This document shows positions 51,053 to 59,971 of a DNA stretch of 64,000 nucleotides, one piece after another; position 1 is the first letter of the stretch, and every line of letters begins with the position of its first letter. Location of the stretch: the NCBI GenBank assembly GCA_002381185.1, contig DFOA01000020.1, forward strand, positions 280,006-344,005, read 5' to 3'. Position numbers and translations under genes: made by a program. A model generated the notes under the pieces. The model was not told the origin of the DNA, searched no databases, and worked only from the letters and a program-made list of their open reading frames with translations. The DNA comes from Firmicutes bacterium UBA3553. GTDB taxonomy: Bacteria; Bacillota; Clostridia; Tissierellales; Sedimentibacteraceae.

Positions 51053-52250
51053 AAAGAACCACTTCCTCCCAGATTCCTTCTATGATTGCCACCAAATCTG
51101 CTTTGATTTCAGGTTGCTTATGCTCTGAAAGCTCATCATAAGTCAAAATTGTTTCCTTCAATTCCTCTGAAGGAGTCAATGCTTCGTCCAGCTTTAACTT
51201 GTCCGAATCGCTGAGCTTTTCATACTCCAATACTGGCAAGTCTCCCCAGCCCTTCAAATCAGCCTTCGATATCTGCATGTCAGGGGAAAGTGCGGCATCA
51301 ATCAGATTAAGTGCATTTTCCTTATTAGGCGCATTTGATGCTATTGCAAGATAATGAGTGTTGAAGGGTGTTCCCCTTTCCCATACGAATGTCCTTGTGC
51401 TTACGTCCCAGCTTCCGTCATTAACCTTGCTCAATGCCTTGTTTGCATTGTAGTCCATGGCTATATACACCTCGCCGTCCTGGTAAAGCCCGTCAAGCTG
51501 TGCGGAATCCTTTGGATATGTCTTCCCTTCCTTCCACAGATAAGGCTTTATTTCGTTAAGATACTCCATAGCCGGCATAACAGCTTCTTTGACAGTATCA
51601 TAATCAGCAGGCAGGTCTTTTATATTCTCATACCCTATTATATCATATATTATAGTCCGTATAAAGGCTGAACCTACAAAATCCTTAGCCTCTGGATATG
51701 TGAACACTCCAGGGTTGCTCATTACAAATTCTTTAAGCTCTGCAGAGTTAAGCGGCGGTTCTGGAAGCAGTTTTCCGTTGTTGACAAATACAAATTGAGC
51801 TTTTCCCCAGGGTGCCTCGTAGCCCTCTGTAGGGTACCCGAAATCCACGGTTGCCGCAGGACCTGCAAGATTAATATACTTTTCAGCATTTTCAACATCA
51901 TCCAGGAACGGCCCGTGCAAAAGATCATTCTGCTTGGCATAATAGAAATTTTCTCCGTTAATCCATATTACATCAATTGAGCCCGTCGTTTGGCTTCCCT
52001 TTTCATTTGTAAGTTTTGTCAGAATTTCATCTATATTCATGGGCACCCGCTCAACCCTTATGCCGTAATTCTCCTTTGCATAGGGCGCCAGCTCATTGTC
52101 AATCCATGCATTGACCCTGGGGTCACCGCCCCAGCCGTAAAGTGTTACCACATCGCTTTTTTCATTGCCGCTGTTGAAGTAGAATACCGCACCTATGATT
52201 ACCAATACGGCTATAGCAGCAATGATTATTTTTTTATTTATTTTTTTCAT
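51039..52250 (-). CDS. membrane-anchored solute-binding protein (YnjB-like)
   Basis: A 403-residue binding protein of the spermidine/iron/thiamine superfamily. One N-terminal helix (IIIAAIAVLVIIGAVFYF) without a lipobox anchors it. The fold markers are VTLYGWGGDPRVNAWIDNELAPYAKENYGI, GSIDVIWINGENFYYAKQNDLLHGPF and EAPWGKAQFVFVNN, which recall E. coli YnjB (DVI..NGENF pattern). The ligand is unknown. It overlaps the phosphatidyltransferase gene by 17 bases, so the two are coupled. Confidence 0.85.
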   Translation of the reverse strand: MKKINKKIIIAAIAVLVIIGAVFYFNSGNEKSDVVTLYGWGGDPRVNAWIDNELAPYAKENYGIRVERVPMNIDEILTKLTNEKGSQTTGSIDVIWINGENFYYAKQNDLLHGPFLDDVENAEKYINLAGPAATVDFGYPTEGYEAPWGKAQFVFVNNGKLLPEPPLNSAELKEFVMSNPGVFTYPEAKDFVGSAFIRTIIYDIIGYENIKDLPADYDTVKEAVMPAMEYLNEIKPYLWKEGKTYPKDSAQLDGLYQDGEVYIAMDYNANKALSKVNDGSWDVSTRTFVWERGTPFNTHYLAIASNAPNKENALNLIDAALSPDMQISKADLKGWGDLPVLEYEKLSDSDKLKLDEALTPSEELKETILTYDELSEHKQPEIKADLVAIIEGIWEEVVLFEKQ

Positions 52251-52845
52251 TTTTTCCCTCCAGTACTCTTATTGATTCTCTAAGCCTTTGAAAGACTGTA
52301 AACGCAATTAATATCGCATATAAAACTGTCATGTGCAGCATGTATCTGTTTAGCAGAATCATGAGTGTAAACATAATAAAGCCCTCTGTCCTCTCCATGA
52401 GGCCTGCCTGGTAATGGAAGCTTTTTTTGCCCGTATTCTCTATGAGCATTCCGCTTGTGAGGAACACCGACATGGACATAACTATCGTACAGGTAAGACA
52501 CAGCAGTACAAATACCGCTTCCTCATGCTTCAGTGCAAATATCACAATAAACGCAAGCTCCACCACCCTGTCAAAAAAAATATCCAGAAGAGTTCCTGTC
52601 TTTGTTACCTTCTTGCTTTTTCTTGCCATTGCTCCATCCACAGCATCAAGATATCCGGAAATCCAGAGAAGTGCTATGGACAGTAAGCTGTTTCCGAAAT
52701 AGTATGATAAGCCTGCACACAAGCCTAATACAAGTGCCGCAGCAGTAACCTGCGTAGGTGTGAAATTCAGCTTAAGCAATATGTCAGATGTGCCGTTGAA
52801 ATATTTATCCACATATTTTCTGCCGTAGGTATCAAGCATTTTCAT
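52234..52845 (-). CDS. CDP-alcohol phosphatidyltransferase family protein (YnjF-like)
   Basis: A 203-residue integral membrane enzyme. The catalytic motif is complete: D-A-V-D-G-A-M-A-R, eight residues, G, three, D, three, D, matching DxxDGxxARx8GxxxDxxxD. It should join a CDP-activated lipid to an alcohol headgroup or the reverse. The acceptor is unknown. It overlaps both neighbours (14 and 17 bases). Placement next to an ABC importer is the same as for E. coli ynjF. Confidence 0.88.
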   Translation of the reverse strand: MKMLDTYGRKYVDKYFNGTSDILLKLNFTPTQVTAAALVLGLCAGLSYYFGNSLLSIALLWISGYLDAVDGAMARKSKKVTKTGTLLDIFFDRVVELAFIVIFALKHEEAVFVLLCLTCTIVMSMSVFLTSGMLIENTGKKSFHYQAGLMERTEGFIMFTLMILLNRYMLHMTVLYAILIAFTVFQRLRESIRVLEGKNEKNK

Positions 52846-53626
52846 ATCCTCTTTTCATATTTTTTACAGCCCTGTACCTGTTCACCCATGAAGAATCCGC
52901 TTCAATCTGAAACAAAAGTTCAAGTATGTGATATGCTGCAAATGAATTTTGCTTAAAGGTATCTCTGCATGAGGCACAATAAGTCACAATATTTTCAGAA
53001 GGAGCCTGTGAAGCTCTCAGATCAAACATCTGCTTTCCCTTTTCCGGATTCAGTACCATGAGCATGTTTTTTTTACCGCAGCACATGGTGTTTTCCCTGT
53101 TGTTTTTGAATTCTGCAACCTGTGCTCCCATTTTACGCAAAATACTTCTGACATGCTCTGCAGCCTCTATATCCTTAACAACAGGACACGGGTCATGCAG
53201 AGAAAATACTTTTCCGTCCAATATGTCGCTGCTGCTTTCGGGAAAATATTCATCTATAAGATGCCATACCGACTGCACATGCACGCCGCTGAATTCACTC
53301 AATGTAACAAAGCAGTTGGGGCAAAGAGTATAAATATTTTTGATACCCTTTTCTTTAAAAGTCTTTTCTAAAAACTCTTTTCTTTTTTTAAAGTCCTCTC
53401 CGCCGTTAATATGCAGAGAAGGCTTGCCGCAGCAGGATGTGCTGTATGAAAGCCCCGGTATTGCATATTTCATAAGTCTGTATGTTTTACCCGTGATTTC
53501 ACTGCCCATTGACAGCACGGCACAGCCCGGCCAGAAAACATCCTTGCCGTTTCCTGTTGCTGAAAATATTTTATTAAAACTCAATATCTGATGACTTTTT
53601 ACTATAAGTTCTTTAGAATTCATCAT
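52832..53626 (-). CDS. CCG-domain Fe-S binding protein
   Basis: A 264-residue protein with two cysteine-rich CCG-type modules as in heterodisulfide reductase subunit B: first GKDVFWPGCAV, TSCCGKPS and LCPNCF (about 33-112), second DPCPVV, MCCGKKN and YCASC (about 144-222). Such modules bind unusual 4Fe-4S clusters and act in disulfide or thiol redox chemistry. No ferredoxin domain is attached. Placed between a TVP38 protein and the phosphatidyltransferase, it may carry electrons for the system. E. coli instead encodes a 4Fe-4S protein (YdjY) at this position. Confidence 0.85.
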   Translation of the reverse strand: MMNSKELIVKSHQILSFNKIFSATGNGKDVFWPGCAVLSMGSEITGKTYRLMKYAIPGLSYSTSCCGKPSLHINGGEDFKKRKEFLEKTFKEKGIKNIYTLCPNCFVTLSEFSGVHVQSVWHLIDEYFPESSSDILDGKVFSLHDPCPVVKDIEAAEHVRSILRKMGAQVAEFKNNRENTMCCGKKNMLMVLNPEKGKQMFDLRASQAPSENIVTYCASCRDTFKQNSFAAYHILELLFQIEADSSWVNRYRAVKNMKRGYENA

Positions 53627-54339
53627 AATTCTTTCCGTTTATTTTGTTTTTCGTTATATATTCGTTTTAAAAGCATTATAAAAATGCTCAGGGCAAACAA
53701 TACTAAAAGCGCAGTAACGACCATCCTCACACCACCCGTAAGCATTCCTCCAACATAGGAATAGACTATGGTTGCAGGAAGCTGTCCAATTCCGGTGGCT
53801 ATGAAAAAAGGTATGAAGCTCATAGATGTCAGCCCAGCCGCATAGCTCACATAATCAAATGAAACAAATGGAAGCAGCCTGCATATCAGTATGGTGTGCT
53901 TTCCGTATCTTTGAAAAAACCCGTCCACACTTTCCAGTGCAAACTTGCTGGTGATTTTTTCAACAGCGTCACGTCCCAGTATTTTTGCGATATAGAAGCA
54001 TAATGCAGCTCCTGCCATTGAGCTTGTCCATGACAGTATTGCTCCCTGCCACCAGCCGAAAATCGCCGCATTGGCAAATGTAATGAGAAATGCAGGCAGC
54101 GGGGCAGCCAGGGATTGAAACATCATGAGAAAAAAAGACATAATTACGGCATAAATACCAAAGGATCTTATGTATTCAGCTATAGTTTCAACATTCATTG
54201 AAGAAAAAAGCAGAAATATCCTGTTAAAAAAAGAATTAACTCCGGGAACCAAAAAATAAAATATTACAGCTGCCGCCAGCAATGCAATTATTATAATTTG
54301 GGCTGTACGTTTATTTTTGTGTTTCGATTCGTTTTTCAT
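53623..54339 (-). CDS. TVP38/TMEM64 (VTT) family membrane protein, YdjZ-like
   Basis: A 238-residue membrane protein of the VTT/DedA-like superfamily. SLAAPLPAFLITFANAAIFGWWQGAILSWTSSMAGAALCFYIAKILGRDAVEKI and ICRLLPFVSFDYVSYAAGLTSMSF are the two conserved blocks. Related DedA-type proteins move lipids across membranes. GGAGTGG lies before the ATG; the stop overlaps the next start by 4 bases. Confidence 0.88.
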   Translation of the reverse strand: MKNESKHKNKRTAQIIIIALLAAAVIFYFLVPGVNSFFNRIFLLFSSMNVETIAEYIRSFGIYAVIMSFFLMMFQSLAAPLPAFLITFANAAIFGWWQGAILSWTSSMAGAALCFYIAKILGRDAVEKITSKFALESVDGFFQRYGKHTILICRLLPFVSFDYVSYAAGLTSMSFIPFFIATGIGQLPATIVYSYVGGMLTGGVRMVVTALLVLFALSIFIMLLKRIYNEKQNKRKEL

Positions 54340-54365
54340 ATATCCACTCCATTTATTTGCTATTA

Positions 54366-55013
54366 TTAATTCTTGCTATGTATCCTAAAAAATTTCCTCG
54401 GCAATATTATGAGAAGGCATAATGCTATCAAAAGTATTCCTGAATAAAGCATGAGCTCTTTTACAGGAATCGTGCTGTATGCCAGTGCGCCAAAGCTTGT
54501 ATATATAAATGTGCCGGGTATCATAAAAATCAGGGAATACCAAAAGTATGTGCTGAACCTTATATCGGTAATTCCATAAGCATAGTTCTGCAAATTGAAA
54601 GGAAAAACAGGAACAAGTCTGCTGATAATCAAAATCGTGTCACCCTGTTCCTTTATATATTTGTCAATTTTTTTCATTTTTTCATTTTTTTCTGTCATTC
54701 TTTTTACAAAATCTCTTCCAAGGTATCTTCCGATTAAAAAGGCGGCCGATACTCCTATTGTTGAACCTATAACAACGTATATCGTTCCCCAGAAAGCTCC
54801 GAACAATATACCCGAAAGAACAGTTACAGGCAACCCAGGTACAAAAAGCACGGTGGCAGCGGCAAACAGCGCAATAAACACTGCCGGAGCCAATATTCCG
54901 AAGGAGCCTATATATGCTTTCAGCTCATTCATATTTTCAAAGCTTAAGATATCAAATACATTGCATCTATTTAATATTAACAAAGCAATCATCGCAGTGA
55001 GAAGCAAAATCAT
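54366..55013 (-). CDS. TVP38/TMEM64 (VTT) family membrane protein, YdjX-like
   Basis: About 215 residues; in-frame non-ATG starts up to 55064 are possible and the true start is uncertain. LPVTVLSGILFGAFWGTIYVVIGSTIGVSAAFLIGRYLGRDFVKRM and ISRLVPVFPFNLQNYAYGITDIRF are close to E. coli YdjX (RLIPLFPYNIQNYAYGLT, from memory). The likely role is lipid movement across the membrane. Two such proteins in a row repeat the ydjX/ydjZ arrangement. Confidence 0.87.
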   Translation of the reverse strand: MILLLTAMIALLILNRCNVFDILSFENMNELKAYIGSFGILAPAVFIALFAAATVLFVPGLPVTVLSGILFGAFWGTIYVVIGSTIGVSAAFLIGRYLGRDFVKRMTEKNEKMKKIDKYIKEQGDTILIISRLVPVFPFNLQNYAYGITDIRFSTYFWYSLIFMIPGTFIYTSFGALAYSTIPVKELMLYSGILLIALCLLIILPRKFFRIHSKN

Positions 55014-55170
55014 TTTTTTCTTCAGAATCCCCACCTTCAATACACAGATTTCTAAATGTACCAATACAATAGTCTAATAACATAATTTATAAATAAGCAA
55101 TATTTTTAAAAAAGCCTTATATTGATTTTAATAAAAAGTGCACTCTAAAACATTAAGTTGGTTTAGGGTG

Positions 55171-55614
55171 CTACTTTATACTTTTTCCCTTCATATGACA
55201 GAGACAATGATATATTATGTTTTGGAACATGGTTGCCAATATGAAGCAAATGCTTAAAATGTAGTATGCCCGATTAATTCCCGTGTTGAAGAAAACCAGA
55301 AAATATACAGTCCATACACTGAGCAGAACAACCAGTACCGCTGTTAGAGATGCCATACCGTTTATCCTCATCTTAAAGTACCTGATGCATGCTATTACCG
55401 CAAGAGCAATAATTACACACAGTGCAGCCGCCCTTATGAATGGAATGGGAAAGAGCTTTTCCCATTTCCCGTTCATGTAGACTACATGGCGCAACATTCC
55501 CATGCGTGTTCTCGTAAAATAATCAGCAGCATAGACACCTATTAATGATAATGCTTCCAATATGGCGCATAAAAATATGCATGCACCGCATAATTTATTT
55601 TGCAGCTTTGTCAT
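55171..55614 (-). CDS. four-helix membrane protein of the Ynj-like cluster, unknown family
   Basis: A 147-residue protein with four hydrophobic segments and no motif I recognise. ATG 55614 lies inside the end of the rhodanese gene (20-base overlap), which implies translational coupling. A 100-base gap to the next gene is the largest within the cluster. Confidence 0.75.
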   Translation of the reverse strand: MTKLQNKLCGACIFLCAILEALSLIGVYAADYFTRTRMGMLRHVVYMNGKWEKLFPIPFIRAAALCVIIALAVIACIRYFKMRINGMASLTAVLVVLLSVWTVYFLVFFNTGINRAYYILSICFILATMFQNIIYHCLCHMKGKSIK

Positions 55615-56689
55615 TTGGCAGCTCACCCACAGTCGTGTAGACAACCTTACCGCTATTTGGATCACCGACCTGTACAGGCAGCTCATCATTCATCTGCCAC
55701 TGGTACCATCCGCCGTCATACAGACTCATATTAGTATATCGGTTTTCATACATAATCAAAAACGGAATTGTAGCACGCCAGCCTGTACCGCAGTAAAACG
55801 AAAGATGATTTTCCAGCGTAAAGTCTGAATCTTTCCACAGTTCTTTCATTTCATCCATAGTTATATAAGTACCGTCATCATGTGTATAGTCTTCCATATG
55901 GTAAGGGTCACTTCCGGCTTTGCCCCAAACAGCACCTTTTGGCTCCCCGGCCTTTTCAATATATGTATATCCACTGGTTTCTCCGTTAAATTCCACATAT
56001 GAACGAATGCTCACTAAACGGAAATTTTCATCTTCATTTAATCTTTTTACAGCATCATCAATGGATGTCCAATATTCCGGATGGACAGGAACCTTAGCAC
56101 CGAATTCCGCAGCAGCAACCGGATTATTTGCAGCAGTTTCTAGCTCATATCCTGCCTTTGCCCATGAATTCAGGCCGCCGTCCAATATTTTTACATTTTC
56201 AACACCTGCCCACAAATATGCATACGCCACTCTGGCAGTACCTGAAACATCTGCTCCATATAGAATAACGGCCTTGTCCTTTGTGATTCCAAGATCAAGC
56301 ATCGCCCTTTCTACTTCTTCGGGTGTTTTTATATTCCAGTATGGTTCTCCCTCAATACTTGAAATGTCTGCATGGACAGCACCGGGTATATGGCCCGTAT
56401 TGTAATCGGGGCTTTCATCGACTATACCCCAGCTTGCTTCTAAAATTATATAATTGCTTGATTCTTTCTGCTGTCCGTCGATTACGCTTTTTACCCATTG
56501 TGGGGAAACAAATACCTTTTTCACTTCCACAGCATCAGCCTTTTCCGCTGCCGTCTCAGGATTTTCTGCTGCAGGTGGATTAGAAGGCTCCTCCGGCTCA
56601 TTGTTTTCGGCAGGTTTCTGACTGCATCCTGTAAATACGCTTACTGTTAGTACAAAAATCAGAAATAAAGAAAAAATTCTTTTGTTCAT
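55595..56689 (-). CDS. two-domain rhodanese lipoprotein, YnjE-like
   Basis: A 364-residue secreted lipoprotein with lipobox VFTGC (Cys22), an acidic linker and two rhodanese domains. The first (about 65-185) has VILYGADVSGTA where the active Cys would be, so it is inactive. The second (about 200-350) has the active loop CGTGWRA in SFYCGTGWRATIPF, then YDGGWYQW. The CGTGWR loop and this tail are those of E. coli YnjE. It should transfer sulfane sulfur outside the membrane. Donor and acceptor are unknown. Confidence 0.88.
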   Translation of the reverse strand: MNKRIFSLFLIFVLTVSVFTGCSQKPAENNEPEEPSNPPAAENPETAAEKADAVEVKKVFVSPQWVKSVIDGQQKESSNYIILEASWGIVDESPDYNTGHIPGAVHADISSIEGEPYWNIKTPEEVERAMLDLGITKDKAVILYGADVSGTARVAYAYLWAGVENVKILDGGLNSWAKAGYELETAANNPVAAAEFGAKVPVHPEYWTSIDDAVKRLNEDENFRLVSIRSYVEFNGETSGYTYIEKAGEPKGAVWGKAGSDPYHMEDYTHDDGTYITMDEMKELWKDSDFTLENHLSFYCGTGWRATIPFLIMYENRYTNMSLYDGGWYQWQMNDELPVQVGDPNSGKVVYTTVGELPNDKAAK

Positions 56690-56793
56690 TGTTTAACCTC
56701 CGGTTAAATTATGTATGGCATCTTTAATAATTTAAAATCAGAAAAAAGGATGGCCTGCATGACAAGCCATTCCCTCTATTAATTCATAAATTT

Positions 56794-57279
56794 TTATTTT
56801 TCCAGTAAATCTGAGAAAGTCCAGCCTTTGTAGCCACCTTCTAATGTATAGATATTAGCCGCATCTATTCCTGCTTCCTTCAAAAGTCCCGTTGCAGCTT
56901 CAGCATATCTTTTGCCTGAATAGCACAGCAAGACAAACTTCTTGCCTTCAACGTCTGTTTCGGCTAATGCTTTTTCTATGTTTGCTTTAGCAGGTGCATT
57001 ATCTTGATTAGATACTATAGAATCTACATCGGCAGATACAGAGCCTTTAATATGTTCCGTATCGTAATCTGCCTTTTTTCTTACATCGAAAACTACATAA
57101 TCACTGTTTTCTTCTGTTACAATAGTCTTTAGTTCATCAGCAGTCATATACTGAAAACTTGCTTCCTCCTGCTGTGAATCTGCGGGTGCTTGCGGTGCAT
57201 CTGTTTTAGCACTGCAGCCTGCAAATATGCTTAACATCATCATAAGCACCAAAGATAAAGATAAGTACTTTTTATTCAT
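56794..57279 (-). CDS. single-domain rhodanese lipoprotein
   Basis: A 161-residue lipoprotein: lipobox IFAGC (Cys22), a Pro/Ala/Gln linker, and one rhodanese domain with DYVVFDVRKKADYDTEHIKGSVSAD and the active loop LCYSGKRYAEA. It ends with NIYTLEGGYKGWTF. First gene of the cluster, 104 bases before the YnjE-like gene. It could pass sulfur to the larger rhodanese. Confidence 0.88.
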   Translation of the reverse strand: MNKKYLSLSLVLMMMLSIFAGCSAKTDAPQAPADSQQEEASFQYMTADELKTIVTEENSDYVVFDVRKKADYDTEHIKGSVSADVDSIVSNQDNAPAKANIEKALAETDVEGKKFVLLCYSGKRYAEAATGLLKEAGIDAANIYTLEGGYKGWTFSDLLEK

Positions 57280-57701
57280 TTTTATCCTCCAAATTTGTTT
57301 TAATTGTAACCTATTAAAGGGTAACAGCTTTAAGATACCAAGTCAAGCTATATAGCCATGAATAATATTTATAAAAACAGCTGATTTATATACAAACTTT
57401 TATAGTGATATTTTTGTACAGTCAGCAAAATAAAGAATCATGTATGAACCAGGGTATTATCCTGATGATACATGATTTTTGGGTAAATCTTTTTTTCATT
57501 CAGACGAGTTTATTATAAACGTATAAATTGAATCCCACAATAAAGTCATAGACTAAAAATATCAAACGGCTGTTGTTTCAGATATTTACAAAAATTATGT
57601 TCCATATGTTCCTCTTTACTTTCAAAAAGATTATCCTAAAATGATATCTATATTTTTCGAATATCAATAAGTTAATCTTTCTACATATCATACATCTTTC
57701 T
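57280..57701. other. intergenic region upstream of the Ynj-like cluster
   Basis: 422 bases between the S41-like gene and the rhodanese cluster, both on the minus strand. It holds one terminator hairpin (57436-57477). A TTGACT box at about 57346-57351 on the minus strand could be a -35 element for the cluster, but the matching -10 box is poor. No gene is visible. Confidence 0.45.
57436..57477 (-). terminator. terminator between S41-like gene and the Ynj-like cluster
   Basis: AATCATGTAT (57436-57445) pairs with ATACATGATT (57468-57477), with an inner CAGG/CCTG pair. CTTTATTTT follows on the minus strand. Confidence 0.7.
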
Positions 57702-59165
57702 CTATAATCCGTAATATGAAATCATATTCAGTGTATACTGCATTGCGTCGCCATTTACCCAAATATCGGGTGAAAATCCGGTTTCTTCGGTAAACATGGT
57801 ATCATCATAATAAAAGCCTAATCCGGATCCACACTGGATGTTGATTCTTGAATTGGGGAGTACAAGCTTAATAGCGCTATCGCTAATCAAGCCTCCACCA
57901 CTGTTGGTTCCGACAAAAATTACGTTGTCCTTATTACGCAGAGCTGCAATAAGCCATTCGCTGGCGGAAAATGTATGATTATCAACAAGAACAAATAATA
58001 AACTGTTGTTTTTACTGCGCACAAAAGCCGGTGCTTCTTTTATTTCCCAACCGTTGCTTCCCGAACGATAGTTATTCAGTAACTGTTCTATTTCCTGATA
58101 CGATAAATATTGACCCAGATTTTTGTATTTCAGGTAATCGGCAGCCCTGCTTATTCGATACGCGTACACATTGCCTGTGGCATATCCTGACAGCATCGGA
58201 TCATATATATCCAGCCAGTCTGTAACATATTTAGACATTCCTCCGCAGTTTCCACGCATGTCCAAAACTGAAATCTTACTATTTTTCACGGCCTCTGCCG
58301 ACCAGACAAATCTTCTGCCGTCCTGTTCATTCATAAATGAGCGTATAGCAAATATGGGAATGCCATTTACTTCATAGTTGTAATAGTATGTATTATTATC
58401 TGTATTATTTTCAAATTTTGGAGGCGTCAATACAAATTTTTCGCTCCTGTTATCAAACACAACCTCCACCATTCCTCTTGCATCTGTGGAAAGTATACCT
58501 ATCTTATGAACAAGCATTCCTTCATCATTTATAGAACGCTTCATGCATTTTTCAATCTCATGGCTACCGTCTACCATGGACACATAGTTTTTCTTACCAT
58601 CTTGCTCGATGTAATATCCATTTGTATCTTTAAGAAAAACAATTTCTTCATTTGAATAATACACTGCTTTTTCTAAAACAGGTTCATTGCCAATACGAAA
58701 ATGGCCATCCTTTACAAAGCTGAGATTTCTTTTAAGTGATTCACGCAAAATGCCCACAGATAACTTTTCTCTCGCAGTCTTACAATCTGAGAGTACATTC
58801 TCCTTTGCTCTTTCAAAGGCCTTATCTCCTCCGAAATAGAAGTACGCTCCATAACAATTTTTCAAAACCCTGAATATAAGGTTTGAATCATTCTCTGCTT
58901 CTTCATATGTGAGGCGTCTTGCAGCCCCCTTGTACTTGCCGTATTCGGTCATACTTTCAAGCTCTTCGGCGGTAAACCCTACTTCAAACGTTTTCATATC
59001 AGGTGTATAGTTCCTGATGTCAATATCCGGTACACGCATGGTTTCAAACTCATGCTGCTCATTAATCACTTTCACCTCACTATGAAAGTCATCTTGACCA
59101 TTATAACCATATGCAGGAACAACCAATATTAATAAACTTACCACTGCACACAATATCTTTATCAT
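57702..59165 (-). CDS. secreted S41 family peptidase-like protein
   Basis: A 487-residue exported protein. Residues 1-20 are a signal peptide (MIKILCAVVSLLILVVPAYG). The C-terminal third has the S41 (C-terminal processing peptidase) fold: SKISVLDMRGNCGG, LFVLVDNHTFSASEWLIAALRN with the nucleophile Ser, and FVGTNSGGG. No PDZ domain is evident; the N-terminal half is family-specific. ATG 59165 has AAAGGAAG 9 bases upstream. A 95-bp piece of a second copy is found at 61470-61564. Confidence 0.85.
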   Translation of the reverse strand: MIKILCAVVSLLILVVPAYGYNGQDDFHSEVKVINEQHEFETMRVPDIDIRNYTPDMKTFEVGFTAEELESMTEYGKYKGAARRLTYEEAENDSNLIFRVLKNCYGAYFYFGGDKAFERAKENVLSDCKTAREKLSVGILRESLKRNLSFVKDGHFRIGNEPVLEKAVYYSNEEIVFLKDTNGYYIEQDGKKNYVSMVDGSHEIEKCMKRSINDEGMLVHKIGILSTDARGMVEVVFDNRSEKFVLTPPKFENNTDNNTYYYNYEVNGIPIFAIRSFMNEQDGRRFVWSAEAVKNSKISVLDMRGNCGGMSKYVTDWLDIYDPMLSGYATGNVYAYRISRAADYLKYKNLGQYLSYQEIEQLLNNYRSGSNGWEIKEAPAFVRSKNNSLLFVLVDNHTFSASEWLIAALRNKDNVIFVGTNSGGGLISDSAIKLVLPNSRINIQCGSGLGFYYDDTMFTEETGFSPDIWVNGDAMQYTLNMISYYGL

Positions 59166-59324
59166 TACTATATACTTCCTTTCATCAAAAATATTTTCCT
59201 TATCGGGGGCTAATCCTGAGACTAAACGCATTTATAATCTTTCCGGCATTCAATTTTATTTTTTTCATAAATTCCTCTCGTCGACAGCTTACGTCATTTT
59301 TCCACCTCATATAGTTAAATAAAC

Positions 59325-59349
59325 ATCCTCCCGCAAGCTTGAGGGGGAT
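59325..59349 (-). terminator. probable terminator after the DUF5673-like gene
   Basis: ATCCTCCC (59325-59332) pairs, with one mismatch, with GAGGGGGAT (59341-59349). TGTTTATTT follows on the minus strand. Confidence 0.5.
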
Positions 59350-59393
59350 ATAATTTTATTAGATTCTGACTTACCTTAATGGCGCTTGGAGTA

Positions 59394-59852
59394 TTAAAGA
59401 CTGACATATCTTTGCAATTCCTCATCAATTCTAGGCTTCAACTCATTTTTCACATAAATTTTAGTTTTTAAGTATCTTGTGTTTAGTTTTAACTCATTAT
59501 CATATACCCAGGAATATCTTCTGACACGACTCCATTTATAAAAGATGCCTCTATGGTATATGCCGTTTTCATAAAATCCTGAACCCCTGAAACATCTTAT
59601 AATATTTATTACTGACACTTCTATCCACAATAAGTAAAGTAAAAGTTTTTTGCTGTCATGCGATATTAAACCATTAAAAATCCACATAATAAGCACAAGT
59701 ATCCAGAAATAGAAATAAAATCCTCTTTCGCTTATTATAAGAATTGGAGTTTTAAATCTTTTAAGGGTGTATATTTCTCTGATTAAAGCGTATGTCGCCA
59801 AAATAATAGCAACAATTGAAAGTGCCATTTCAACGAATGTTAATGATTCCAT
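59394..59852 (-). CDS. membrane protein with DUF5673-like domain
   Basis: A 152-residue protein with three membrane segments (about 8-25, 48-65, 75-95) and a C-terminal cytosolic domain (SGFYENGIYHRGIFYKWSRVRRYSW...) that resembles clostridial DUF5673 proteins. The pattern of this tail also recalls bacterial PH-like domains. ATG 59852 follows AAAGGAG. Unknown function. Confidence 0.72.
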   Translation of the reverse strand: MESLTFVEMALSIVAIILATYALIREIYTLKRFKTPILIISERGFYFYFWILVLIMWIFNGLISHDSKKLLLYLLWIEVSVINIIRCFRGSGFYENGIYHRGIFYKWSRVRRYSWVYDNELKLNTRYLKTKIYVKNELKPRIDEELQRYVSL

Positions 59853-59971
59853 GAATTTCAACTCCTTTCTTATAGAAATGCTAAAATTTTTCAGATTTAT
59901 CATTTAGTACATTGTTTTTCTCTACAATTGTATATATAAATGATGCACAGCAAGACTATATTTTCTGTTCT

